Source: JBAZCO01 sp041654915
GTDB taxonomy: Bacteria; Bacillota; Clostridia; Christensenellales; DTU072
NCBI GenBank assembly: GCA_041654915.1
Contig: JBAZCO010000001.1
Coordinates: 1 to 61,817 of the forward strand
Length of the DNA: 61,817 nt
Direction: 5' to 3'
Shown here: piece by piece, positions 50,133 to 57,962 of the stretch
Layout of the letters: the number at the start of each line of letters is the position of its first letter
Position numbering within the stretch: the first letter of the stretch is position 1
The notes under the pieces: generated by a model
Seen by the model: the letters and a program-made list of their open reading frames with translations, nothing else
What the model was told of the DNA's origin: nothing
Database searches by the model: none
Position numbers and translations under genes: made by a program

Positions 50133-50714
50133 GTGAAGGTATTGAGTGGTAGCAGTTTAGCTGGTGGTACGCCAACAAGGGGTAGAGTAAAGGACGATTA
50201 TTACGCAACGCCACCTCAATCAACACAAGCGCTGTTAGATGTATTGGAACTAAACGGTTCGATGTTAGAGCCGGCTTGTGGAGAAGGTCATATAAGCGAA
50301 GTGTTAAAAAAGAATTATCCATGTAGCGAGATTGTATCAACCGACTTAGTCGATAGAGGGTATGGAGTTGGTGGAATTGATTTTTTAGAAAAAGAATACG
50401 ATAGAACGTTCGATAACGTGATAACTAACCCACCTTTTAAGTACATGCGGGAGTTTGTTGAGAAGTCTTTAGAGATTTCAACAGATAAAGTAATAATGTT
50501 CGGGAAAATACAATTTTTAGAAGGGCAAAGGCGAAAAGAGTTCCTTGAAAACTCACCATTAAAATACGTGTACGTGTTCAGCGAACGTCAAAACCCGATG
50601 AGAAATGGTAGTCCTGTTGATGGAAATGGCAAGAAATGGTCATCCACAATGTGTTTCGCATGGTATGTGTGGGAACAAGGTTATCAAGGAGAGCCGATAA
50701 TTAGGTGGCTATAA
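50133..50714 (+). CDS. N6-adenine methyltransferase-like protein (NPPF motif, 193 aa)
   Basis: Residues about 20-60 hold YYATPPQSTQALLDVL and the SAM motif MLEPACGEGHISEVL; the catalytic motif NPPFKYM follows near 100, as in gamma-type amino-methyltransferases. GTG 50133 lies after AAGGCGAG; an upstream ATG at 50094 is also in frame. It ends with GEPIIRWL. No G run lies in it. Target base N6-adenine is inferred from NPPF. Confidence 0.8.
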   Translation: MKVLSGSSLAGGTPTRGRVKDDYYATPPQSTQALLDVLELNGSMLEPACGEGHISEVLKKNYPCSEIVSTDLVDRGYGVGGIDFLEKEYDRTFDNVITNPPFKYMREFVEKSLEISTDKVIMFGKIQFLEGQRRKEFLENSPLKYVYVFSERQNPMRNGSPVDGNGKKWSSTMCFAWYVWEQGYQGEPIIRWL

Positions 50715-50756
50715 GAGGAGTGAGAAGTTGATAAACAAAGAAAGCGAGATGGAAAA

Positions 50757-50999
50757 ATGAGCGTTACAACATGGATATTTGATCCGGAGGAAGTAAAGGC
50801 AGCCATAGGGCTGTATATGGTAGAAGTGCGAGGAGTGTCGCTGGATGACATACGGAGCATTGAGTTTTTAATAATTGACGGGGAACAAGGCTCCGAGTTT
50901 GATGGGGTACAAGTAAGTTTTGATGATCCAGGGGATGTGGAATTTGTTGACGCCGACGACCAAACAGGCGGAACTGAACGGAAACAGAGGGAGGAATAA
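50757..50999 (+). CDS. Acidic small protein (80 aa)
   Basis: Begins MSVTTWIFDPEEVKAAI; beta strands then a strongly acidic end (DDPGDVEFVDADDQTGG). No family recognised. A DNA mimic is possible from charge but is speculation. Confidence 0.6.
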   Translation: MSVTTWIFDPEEVKAAIGLYMVEVRGVSLDDIRSIEFLIIDGEQGSEFDGVQVSFDDPGDVEFVDADDQTGGTERKQREE

Positions 51000-51026
51000 C
51001 TATGAAATGGAAGGAGTGCTAGGGAG

Positions 51027-51239
51027 ATGAAGTTGAGTGAATATATCAGCCGTATGCGGGCAATCCGAGACGATATGTATGACGGAGGGAAAACGATGCT
51101 GAAATGTTGTATGTGCGGCGATGTGTTTGATATTGGCTATGAAATGCCGAACGGTGATTATGTTTGTGCCACACACGAGTGTTGCTATGAATATTGCAAA
51201 TGTGAGGGGAAAAGAATAACTCAAGAAAGCGAGGACTGA
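51027..51239 (+). CDS. Small Cys-rich protein with MKLSEYISRMR module (70 aa)
   Basis: The first 22 residues match 49889-50104 (MKLSEYISRMRAIRDDMYDG). The rest is Cys-rich (KCCMCGDVF, then CATHECCYEYCKC), probably zinc-binding. It suggests exchange of C-terminal modules behind one N-terminal helix. Confidence 0.65.
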   Translation: MKLSEYISRMRAIRDDMYDGGKTMLKCCMCGDVFDIGYEMPNGDYVCATHECCYEYCKCEGKRITQESED

Positions 51240-51244
51240 GTGAT

Positions 51245-51523
51245 ATGAACAATGAAAAGGAAATAAAAGACAAACTTTTGAAGTTATTTGAAGAAATAGA
51301 CCGACAATCAGATGAACAGGAGATGTATATCCAAGAGTTGAGACAAAGATTATCTCTTGCTGAAAAAGTCTGCTATGAGGCTAACGGTTATCTAAAAAGC
51401 AAAGACAATCCGCTTGGCAGGATTTATTTAGACAGACTGGCTGAGGCAATTGAGAAGTGGGACAGCAGTAGGAAAAATAAGGGTGCTCAATATCTTGTGA
51501 TGGAGGATTGGGAACAATGCTGA
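51245..51523 (+). CDS. Coiled hypothetical protein (92 aa)
   Basis: Helical N terminus (EIKDKLLKLFEEIDRQSDEQ), then LDRLAEAIEKWDSSRK. Unknown. It begins five bases after the previous stop. Its end overlaps a 24-residue ORF. Confidence 0.6.
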   Translation: MNNEKEIKDKLLKLFEEIDRQSDEQEMYIQELRQRLSLAEKVCYEANGYLKSKDNPLGRIYLDRLAEAIEKWDSSRKNKGAQYLVMEDWEQC

Positions 51524-51591
51524 GTTTAGAACGATTGCAAAATATACAAAAACAAATAACCATAACCGATTGGTTAGGAGATTCTATATAA
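51517..51591 (+). CDS. Short ORF before helicase (24 aa)
   Basis: Product MLSLERLQNIQKQITITDWL and four more residues. The stop overlaps the helicase ATG (TAATG), giving coupling. GATTGGGAA upstream is a weak site. It may act as a coupling leader or a small partner of the helicase. Confidence 0.4.
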   Translation: MLSLERLQNIQKQITITDWLGDSI

Positions 51592-52952
51592 TGCACGCAG
51601 TTTTCGGAGCAGAGATAACTTTATATAACCCTACACTTAAAGTTGTAGCTTGGTGTAGAGCTAATCTATGGGTAAACAACCCTGAATATACTGCAAGGGT
51701 ACGTATGAACAAGTGGTTAGGCAACACACCACGAAAACTCATGCTGTACAAGCGAGTTGACGGTAATCTGATACTGCCGGCAGGACTTAGGGGCAAGTTT
51801 AACAAGATACCGTTCACAGAAAGCTATCCACAGATAAAGCGTTGGCAACCACAAGAACCGAAAAGCTATGAACCGTATAGCTATCAAGTGCTTGCTGCTA
51901 ATGATATGTTTGAGTCGAAACACGGCGGAATAGTGTTAGCGAGCGCGGGTAGTGGCAAGACTTCGATAGCACTCCATGCAATCGGCAGCTTAGGTGTAAA
52001 GACATTGTGGATAGCAGACACACTTGATTTGATAAACCAAGCAAAGAATAGGTTTATACAGTTTTATGGAAAACAAGGTGTAGGCGTAACCACGGGCGGT
52101 AAGATAGACATAGGCGAACGCATAACCTTCGCCACGCTCCAAACGCTTGCCAAGATACCGATTGAGAATTATGCCAACGAATGGGAATGTGTTATTGTTG
52201 ATGAAGTGCAGATAGTTTCAGGCAGTCCTACAAAGATAACTATGTCTCAAGCTGTACTGTCTAAGTTAAACGCAAGATTAAAGTATGGTTTAACCGCAAC
52301 TTATCATAGATCTGATGGCCTAGAAAAGTGTATATGGGCATTGATAGGCGACATTATACATGAGGTGCCTGAAAGCGCCACAGAAAAAACCACAATGATA
52401 CCTACAGTTCGCAGGATAGATACAAGCCTTATGCCATCGGAAGAATACCTTGATACCGACGGCACGCTTATGTGGGCAAAATTGATTAACTATATAGCTT
52501 TAGATGAAGATAGAAATAGGCAAATAGCCTATGATATAGAAAAGGCCGGCAAAAGCATTTTAGTTTTATCCGACAGAAAGGCACAGCTTGATATGTTGTA
52601 TGATTTTTTGACCGATAAACGTTTTGCAAAGATTATTACAGGCAGCACTCCAAGAAAAAAAAGAGAACAAGGCATACAGGATATGCGAGACGGGAAATTG
52701 CGAATAATGCTATCTACATTTGCCATGTCAAAGAAAGGTTTAGATATACCAAGGCTTGATACCTTGGTTTTAGCTTCACCCAATAAGGATTATGCGTTAA
52801 TAACCCAAGCCGTCGGTCGCTGCCAACGCATATTTAAGGGTAAGACCCAAGCCTTGGTTTTAGACTATGTAGATAGCAACATCAGATATTTAGATAGAAT
52901 GTACAAAAAAAGAGTTACATCTTATAATAAACTTAGAGCGAGGTATGAATAA
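51591..52952 (+). CDS. SF2 DNA helicase (DEAD/DEAH-like)
   Basis: A 453-residue helicase. Motif I is GIVLASAGSGKTSIAL, motif Ia LWIADTLDLINQAKNRF, motif II VIVDEVQ (DEVQ box), motif III LTATYHRSD and motif VI QAVGRCQRIF. It may unwind recombination or origin DNA. The N-terminal 100 residues are a separate beta domain (ITLYNPTLKVVAW) seen in XPB-like phage helicases. Start ATG 51591 overlaps the previous stop. Confidence 0.88.
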   Translation: MHAVFGAEITLYNPTLKVVAWCRANLWVNNPEYTARVRMNKWLGNTPRKLMLYKRVDGNLILPAGLRGKFNKIPFTESYPQIKRWQPQEPKSYEPYSYQVLAANDMFESKHGGIVLASAGSGKTSIALHAIGSLGVKTLWIADTLDLINQAKNRFIQFYGKQGVGVTTGGKIDIGERITFATLQTLAKIPIENYANEWECVIVDEVQIVSGSPTKITMSQAVLSKLNARLKYGLTATYHRSDGLEKCIWALIGDIIHEVPESATEKTTMIPTVRRIDTSLMPSEEYLDTDGTLMWAKLINYIALDEDRNRQIAYDIEKAGKSILVLSDRKAQLDMLYDFLTDKRFAKIITGSTPRKKREQGIQDMRDGKLRIMLSTFAMSKKGLDIPRLDTLVLASPNKDYALITQAVGRCQRIFKGKTQALVLDYVDSNIRYLDRMYKKRVTSYNKLRARYE

Positions 52953-52953
52953 A

Positions 52954-53157
52954 ATGAAAGAAACAACTAAATATAACCAAATGCTTACAGCCTTTTATTG
53001 TGATTTTGCTTTAGCTAAAGATGAACGTATGAGATTAGGTGATTTAGATGATTTAATTAAAAAATCGGATGAAAGACTGCTCAAAGATATAAAGCTATTA
53101 GAAGAATTAGATTTTAACTTAAGGCACGGAAAAATAAAAATCGTAGAGGTGGACTAA
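52954..53157 (+). CDS. Small hypothetical protein (67 aa)
   Basis: ATG 52954, with AGAGCGAGG upstream; an in-frame ATG at 52945 overlaps the helicase stop. Helical, acidic (LDDLIKKSDERLLKDIKLLE). Unknown. It is followed directly by a GTG start. Confidence 0.6.
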   Translation: MKETTKYNQMLTAFYCDFALAKDERMRLGDLDDLIKKSDERLLKDIKLLEELDFNLRHGKIKIVEVD

Positions 53158-53325
53158 GTGAAAAAACCAACCGTTAGGCAATGCAAGCTAATAGAAAAAA
53201 GATTAGGTTTAGATCCTACTAAATATCTTGTCAGGAGATGGAATCCGGTTAAAGACGGTAAAATAGAAGTTTGCCTTGTAAGCAGGAAAACAGGGGAGAA
53301 AGTATGGAAAACGATAATAACATGA
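53158..53325 (+). CDS. DUF6906-like small protein (55 aa)
   Basis: GTG start right after the previous stop; product MKKPTVRQCKLIEKRLGLDP, then NPVKDGKIEVCLVSRKTGE. It looks like the DUF6906 family of short phage proteins (a helix plus beta hairpin). Its 3' part overlaps the methyltransferase fragment that begins at 53304 in another frame. Confidence 0.55.
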   Translation: MKKPTVRQCKLIEKRLGLDPTKYLVRRWNPVKDGKIEVCLVSRKTGEKVWKTIIT

Positions 53326-53477
53326 TTTGCAAGTCAGTGTCAGAAAACCAACGCGGCAATATATGGCTGTCTAATCATTTGGGTAGCATAACAACAAGGG
53401 GGGGGGAAGCCAGGGCAAGGCTATCCTTGCATACTGTCTTTTCAGCCAAGGCTGCAGTCAATGGATATACAATATGA
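53304..53477 (+). CDS. Permuted C5-methyltransferase, first fragment (before poly-G tract 1)
   Basis: ATG 53304 after AGGGGAG. It reads ENDNNMICKSVSENQRGN and then NHLGSITTRGG, a target-recognition-type strand, and reaches the nine-G tract. Past it the frame runs out of sense and stops at 53477. If the tract had eight G, the reading would go on in the next fragment's frame (GGKPGQGYPCILS). I treat this as the 5' part of the gene that continues to 55187. Confidence 0.65.
   Translation: MENDNNMICKSVSENQRGNIWLSNHLGSITTRGGEARARLSLHTVFSAKAAVNGYTI
53398..53406 (+). repeat. Poly-G tract (9 G) in the permuted C5-methyltransferase
   Basis: Nine G encode a Gly run in the target-recognition region. 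Removing one G (or adding two) restores the frame from fragment one to fragment two. The next-frame reading (KPGQGYPCIL) is a sensible continuation. Confidence 0.92.
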
Positions 53478-54987
53478 ACATATTGGCACACTATGTACAA
53501 CAGATTATAAAGGAGAGAGGTGTTTACTTGCAATGGAACCTATAAATTACGCGATTGACAGCATGTCATCTAACAGCATGAAATCAAGCAATCCGCACAG
53601 CGGAATACACAAGGAGAACTATGTGAAAACAATAGATACGAATGGCAATAACCCTGCTTGCAACCAAGGGGGAAATATGATTGTTTATGCTTTATCAAGC
53701 CCATGTAAAGGAGAAAGTGGGGGTTTAACGTACATGCCAATGAAGCTACGTGTAAGAAAAATTACAGAAAGAGAGTGTTTGCGTCTTATGGGGTTGCCGG
53801 ACGATTGGTTTGATGGTGCAGATTTGCCAAAAACAAGACAGTACCAAATAATTGGAAACGGACTTGTAACAGGTAAAGATTCCTATTTTTGGTATATGTG
53901 GCAAAACATCTATAAGCTACTGAACAAGAAAAGACCAACAGTTTTCTCACAATTCAGCGGTACAGGCATGACAGAATATATAACGGATGAATTAGGTTTT
54001 TTTACAGTTTATGCAAGCGAAATAGACGAATCTGCAAATAAAGCTCATGCCAACCTGCAAAGAAAAGGCATACTTGATAGAAGAACTCGAAACCTAGGTG
54101 ATATCACGAAGGTAAGTGGATATAAAATCAGACCTTGTGATGTAATTTTCTCTTCAAGCCCTTGTCAAAGTTTTAGTCATGCAGGGAAAGGCGAGGGGGA
54201 GGATGGTGAAAGCGGCTTGATATGGGAAACCATAAGGACTGCAAGGGAAATGCTTGAGGCTACAAACGGTAGATATCCAAGCGTAATAGCAACAGAAAAT
54301 GTTGCAGGTGAGCTTTCGCACAAACACTTTTTAACTAAGTTTCTTATTGCGCTTGACAGGATGGGCTATGCCATTGACATTCAACTTCACAATGCACTTG
54401 ATTATAACGTAGCACAATCAAGGGAAAGAGTTGCAATTGTAGCAATAAAAAAAGAGTTGGTTGACGGGAACAGCTTTGAGGAGCATAGGCATAACAGGGT
54501 GCAAAGGGTCTTGAAGAAAACAAATGCAGATATACAGCTTTTTTCTGGCATAGCAACCTTCCCGCACGAGCCCAAAAAAAGCAACTTAATCGACTTTATA
54601 GATGATAATGTAGACGAAGAATATGACCTATCCGAAAGGGCATGTATGGGAATATTGCGCAGGGCATATCAAAGGGAAAAAGAAATCCCGGCTATTCTTG
54701 CATATGCGCTTATGGTGCAAAGCGGCGATTTGTACTATGAAAGTGAATATGACAGCAAGCACGGGAAGGTAGATGGCAATAAACTTAGGGAATGGTATGC
54801 AGATATTATTGATAAAGGTTTTGAGAAAGTTGAACTGCCTGTGTGCCTTGAAAATCATGGTACAGATAGCAGGATCAAGATAAAGGAAAATGAAACACCA
54901 ACTGTAACTTCAAGATGGGGAACAGGTGGCAATAATATGGCACTGGTGCTAGATGTCATAAATGACACTGGGGGGGGTATAACGTGA
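53461..54987 (+). CDS. DNA cytosine-5 methyltransferase, circularly permuted (508 aa)
   Basis: The order of motifs is unusual. Residues 95-150 carry the late part of a C5 enzyme (RVRKITERECLRLMGLPDDW, then YQIIGNGLV: motifs IX and X). Residues about 175-340 carry the early part: FSQFSGTGMTEY (motif I), FSSSPCQSFSHAG (motif IV with catalytic Cys), ATENVAGELS (VI) and SRERVAIVAI (VIII). A second target-recognition-like segment follows (TPTVTSRWGTGGNNM). It stops just after an eight-G tract; with nine G it would join 54984-55187. The start at 53461 lacks a ribosome site, supporting fusion to 53304-53477. Confidence 0.8.
   Translation: MDIQYEHIGTLCTTDYKGERCLLAMEPINYAIDSMSSNSMKSSNPHSGIHKENYVKTIDTNGNNPACNQGGNMIVYALSSPCKGESGGLTYMPMKLRVRKITERECLRLMGLPDDWFDGADLPKTRQYQIIGNGLVTGKDSYFWYMWQNIYKLLNKKRPTVFSQFSGTGMTEYITDELGFFTVYASEIDESANKAHANLQRKGILDRRTRNLGDITKVSGYKIRPCDVIFSSSPCQSFSHAGKGEGEDGESGLIWETIRTAREMLEATNGRYPSVIATENVAGELSHKHFLTKFLIALDRMGYAIDIQLHNALDYNVAQSRERVAIVAIKKELVDGNSFEEHRHNRVQRVLKKTNADIQLFSGIATFPHEPKKSNLIDFIDDNVDEEYDLSERACMGILRRAYQREKEIPAILAYALMVQSGDLYYESEYDSKHGKVDGNKLREWYADIIDKGFEKVELPVCLENHGTDSRIKIKENETPTVTSRWGTGGNNMALVLDVINDTGGGIT
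54970..54977 (+). repeat. Poly-G tract (8 G) near the C-terminal target-recognition region
   Basis: Eight G after INDT. As sequenced the frame gives GGGIT and stop. One more G gives GGGYNVTHNRTGTLRS, continuing to 55187. Confidence 0.92.
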
Positions 54988-55187
54988 CGCACAACAGAAC
55001 AGGTACACTGCGGTCGGCTTGTCAGTCTGTATTTTTAGTTGAAGCTTCGCCACAAGATAAAAAGAAGACTCGTTGCTTTAGTGGTGATTTTGCTGCAAGA
55101 AAAGAGTCTGAACATTATCCAACCATAACAGGCAACCATGCAAAAGTAAGTGCTGATTTGCTGATCATCCTAGAGGAAAAAGAATGA
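54984..55187 (+). CDS. Permuted C5-methyltransferase, last fragment (after poly-G tract 2)
   Basis: Frame open from the G tract: YNVTHNRTGTLRSACQSVFL then KKKTRCFSGDFAARKESEHY, PTITGNHAKVSADL. This is again target-recognition-like (it resembles LENHGTDSRIKIKENETPTV in the previous fragment). A GTG at 54984 has no clear ribosome site, so it is likely read only by frame restoration at 54970-54977. It overlaps the next gene's ATG by four bases. Confidence 0.6.
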   Translation: MTHNRTGTLRSACQSVFLVEASPQDKKKTRCFSGDFAARKESEHYPTITGNHAKVSADLLIILEEKE

Positions 55188-55819
55188 AAATATTAGAACT
55201 GTTTGCAGGAACAAGGTCAATAGGCAAAGCATTTGAACAGAATGGACATAAAGTCTTTTCTGTTGATTGGAGCAAGGATTTTGAAAATATTGACTTATAC
55301 GCAGATATTCTTGCCTTAACTCGTGATGATATCATCAATAAGTTTGGCTATCCGGATGTAATCTGGGCAAGCCCTGACTGCACAACCTATAGTGTTGCAG
55401 CAATTAGTCATCATAGGCGACGCGAAGAAAGTGGAAATTTAGCTCCAATTTCTGAATATGCCAAGTTTTGCGATGAAGTAAATAAGCATGTACTTTATTT
55501 AATCGAATCCCTTTCTCCTAGATTTTGGTTTATTGAAAATCCACGGGGGGGGCTAAGAAAGATGGACTTTATGAAAGATTTGCCTAGATATACAGTTACG
55601 TATTGTCGGTATGGAGATACAAGAATGAAGCCTACGGATATCTGGACAAATCATCCAAACCCAAAATTTAAGCCTATGTGTAAAAATGGTGATCCTTGTC
55701 ATATTGCTGCACCACGTGGCTCAAGAACTGGCACGCAAGGAATAAAGGGAAGCATCAAGCGATCTATAATTCCAAATGAATTATGCCAACATATTGCAAG
55801 CATATGTGAAGAAAGGTGA
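55184..55819 (+). CDS. Small C5-methyltransferase-like protein (211 aa)
   Basis: Starts MKILELFAGTRSIGKAFEQN, motif I (FAGTRSIG). The middle reads VIWASPDCTTYS, motif IV with catalytic Cys, and FWFIENPRGGLRKM (motif VI). The C-terminal part holds the TDIWTNH target-region-like segment. It is short for a full C5 enzyme and lacks a clear large target domain, as in many phage 'DNA cytosine methylases'. An eight-G run encodes PRGGL in frame, so the gene is on as sequenced. Confidence 0.8.
   Translation: MKILELFAGTRSIGKAFEQNGHKVFSVDWSKDFENIDLYADILALTRDDIINKFGYPDVIWASPDCTTYSVAAISHHRRREESGNLAPISEYAKFCDEVNKHVLYLIESLSPRFWFIENPRGGLRKMDFMKDLPRYTVTYCRYGDTRMKPTDIWTNHPNPKFKPMCKNGDPCHIAAPRGSRTGTQGIKGSIKRSIIPNELCQHIASICEER
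55545..55552 (+). repeat. Poly-G tract (8 G) in the small C5-methyltransferase
   Basis: Eight G span codons for R-G-G between NPR and LRKM near motif VI. As sequenced the gene is open across it. Any change of one or two G would truncate the protein at mid-length. Confidence 0.92.
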
Positions 55820-55885
55820 ATAACATGAATAAACATGCTATACTAAAATTATCTCGTGTGCCATGTGTGCAAGGAGTCTCTGATT

Positions 55886-55920
55886 ACGCACCTTCAGTTG
55901 GGGTGCGTTTTCTGTTTTTA
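55886..55920 (+). terminator. Rho-independent terminator before the endolysin gene
   Basis: Arms ACGCACC and GGTGCGT around a loop, followed by T-rich sequence (TTTCTGTTTTT). It closes the early operon after the methyltransferases; 55820-55979 holds no convincing gene. Confidence 0.78.
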
Positions 55921-55979
55921 TAAACCTTAGTCAGGTGATATAATCAAAGAAAGAAGCACAAGCAAAGGAGGAAAACGAA

Positions 55980-57320
55980 ATGAAAATTATTCCAAACAAA
56001 TACCCTGAAGAAAAGAACTGGCAGAAGTGGCTGAAGTTTAACACTGGCAAAGAGGTCAATGTTGTCTTTTTGCACCGCACCGCAGCCTATATCCGTGACC
56101 ACCACAAAAAACAAGCAGTAATCGCATCAGGCAATAGAACTATGAAACAGCAACAAGACTTGTACGATTTATATAAGGCAGGTAAGGGTAATAAGGCAGC
56201 TGTTCCCGGCAAGAGCAGGCATAACTTCGGCTTAGCCATAGACTTTAATAATATAGGCACAAAAAACGGTGTTAAACAATATCCCGGAACACTTAATTCA
56301 GACTATGCCTTGTGGGTATCCAAAAAAGCAGAAGTGTTAAATCAATATGGGTTAAGGCACGCAGTCGACGGCGAAATTTGGCACATAGAGCCGATAGAAA
56401 CGGCTGGAGTATCTATAGATGATATTGCAAATTTTTTAGATGAGGATGATTTATTTAATACACCGTCTGGATATCCAAGGTTAGAGTTAACCAGCCCTTT
56501 AACCCGTGGAACATTTGTAGGTTTATTACAAAAATGGCTCAAGATTAAAGTTGATAAAGCATTTGGCAAAGACACCGATAAAGCAATCAAAGACTACCAA
56601 AAAGTAAAAGGGCTTACTGTTGACGGTATAGTTTGGACTGATACATGGAACGCATTAAAGGCTGACAACGCACCTAAAAAAACAGACTTAGAAATTTGCC
56701 AGGACAAAGTCAAGGGTTTAGAAAAGCAGATAACCGCATTGCAAGACACAATAAAGAAAAACGATACAACCATAAAAAACCTAAATGCTGATAAGACAAG
56801 CTTAGAAGGGCAAGTTACAACAGAAAAAGCTAAGGTAATTACCCTTGAAAAAGAAATAAAGGCTGTGCAAGACACAAATGCGGGCTTAATTATACATAGG
56901 GATAGTTTAAAAAACGAATTAACGGCAACACAAAAAGAATTAGTTGCGGCCAAAAATGAAGCAATACAATTAGAAACAGAAAAGAACCAGGCACAGAACT
57001 GGTCGGAAGTTTTACAAGAAAAAATAGTTACACTGGAAACAAAGATAGAAGATAAAGACGGGCAGTTGACGGAAGAGAAAGACAGAAACACGGAATATGT
57101 TAAATCTATTATCCATTTAGAGGCTTTAATATCCGAGAAGGAAAGAGATTTAGAATATGCCGAAGAAAGTTTACACGCATGTGAAACAGAAATTAAAATA
57201 CTGAACGACAAAATAGAAGAATTAAGTAATAAAAAGCCTTGCGAAGAAATTGATATTAATAAATACTCCATAGCCGAATTATTGAAATTGATCATAGATA
57301 AAATTTTTAGGAGAGGTTAA
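55980..57320 (+). CDS. Endolysin: M15-type peptidase, PG-binding domain and long coiled coil (446 aa)
   Basis: Residues 30-150 form a D-Ala-D-Ala carboxypeptidase-type (VanY/M15) domain with SRHNFGLAIDF (metal His and Asp) and EIWHIEP (metal His). Residues about 160-220 are a peptidoglycan-binding_1 repeat (LLQKWLKIKVDKAFGKDTDK). Residues 230-430 are one long coiled coil, unusual for an endolysin; the C terminus ends in LLKLIIDKIFRRG, maybe amphipathic. It may be anchored or trimerised. GGAGG precedes the ATG. Confidence 0.85.
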   Translation: MKIIPNKYPEEKNWQKWLKFNTGKEVNVVFLHRTAAYIRDHHKKQAVIASGNRTMKQQQDLYDLYKAGKGNKAAVPGKSRHNFGLAIDFNNIGTKNGVKQYPGTLNSDYALWVSKKAEVLNQYGLRHAVDGEIWHIEPIETAGVSIDDIANFLDEDDLFNTPSGYPRLELTSPLTRGTFVGLLQKWLKIKVDKAFGKDTDKAIKDYQKVKGLTVDGIVWTDTWNALKADNAPKKTDLEICQDKVKGLEKQITALQDTIKKNDTTIKNLNADKTSLEGQVTTEKAKVITLEKEIKAVQDTNAGLIIHRDSLKNELTATQKELVAAKNEAIQLETEKNQAQNWSEVLQEKIVTLETKIEDKDGQLTEEKDRNTEYVKSIIHLEALISEKERDLEYAEESLHACETEIKILNDKIEELSNKKPCEEIDINKYSIAELLKLIIDKIFRRG

Positions 57321-57322
57321 GA

Positions 57323-57706
57323 ATGGAAAAATCTTTTAAAGAATGCCCTATATGCGAATGTCCGTTTAAGTTTTGCCAATGTATCTTCTCAGGCTCTACA
57401 CACCCCGACAGGCATTTACAGACAGAGGTGGTGGAGCAGCATTTATATTTACTAAATAAAAAGCAAATAAAGCATTTAATGTATTTACAAAAATATTGGC
57501 GAATATCTTATTCCGACAAAGAGAGAAAGCAAATATATCTCAAGCTAATCAGGAAAGCAAGGTTCAATAACAGCCGTAGATTTAGGCTTTTATTTCCCCT
57601 GTTTCGTGTTACGGTTCAACATGAAAACTTAGACTTTTTAACGAATTTAATCGTAAAATTAGGCGGCAAGAAAAATCATGCTAATTTCTATGATTTACCA
57701 TATTGA
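57323..57706 (+). CDS. Cys-rich N-terminal hypothetical protein (127 aa)
   Basis: Starts MEKSFKECPICECPFKFCQC, a CPxC...C...C zinc-knuckle-like head, followed by a basic helical part (YWRISYSDKERKQIYLKLIR, then KARFNNSRRFRLLF). Two bases after the endolysin stop. Function unknown. Confidence 0.65.
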   Translation: MEKSFKECPICECPFKFCQCIFSGSTHPDRHLQTEVVEQHLYLLNKKQIKHLMYLQKYWRISYSDKERKQIYLKLIRKARFNNSRRFRLLFPLFRVTVQHENLDFLTNLIVKLGGKKNHANFYDLPY

Positions 57707-57732
57707 CAAGGTAAAGTATTAGGTGCTACAAT
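57703..57732 (+). promoter_or_regulatory. Promoter (TTGACAAGG family)
   Basis: TTGACA 57703-57708, AGGTAA in the spacer, TACAAT 57727-57732 (18 bases), 24 bases before the excisionase-like ATG. Confidence 0.7.
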
Positions 57733-57755
57733 AATACAAGAGGTGAGAATATCAG

Positions 57756-57962
57756 ATGAAAACTTATGAAAAAGACGGGGTAAAATATATAACGCACAGG
57801 GATGCACTAAAGTATTATGAGTGTACGCCTACCACTTTGCTTAATTGGCGAGAAAGCGGTCGAATAAAGATTTATAAATTACCTCTTGATAGCGGGCATT
57901 TATATGCAGTAGATCCGATTTTAAGAAAATACCATATAGGGGGTGAAAGGTTTGACAGATAG
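57756..57962 (+). CDS. Excisionase-like HTH protein (68 aa)
   Basis: MerR-type helix-turn-helix: YITHRDALKYYECTPTTLLN WRESGRIK at residues 11-38, then KLPLDSGHLYAVDP. Short enough for an excisionase or small regulator. It stands beside the HNH gene, so it could also be that gene's regulator. It overlaps the next gene. Confidence 0.65.
   Translation: MKTYEKDGVKYITHRDALKYYECTPTTLLNWRESGRIKIYKLPLDSGHLYAVDPILRKYHIGGERFDR

Noticed and set aside
55828..55925. Possible 30-residue ORF between methyltransferase and endolysin
   Set aside because: It spans the terminator and has no conserved character.
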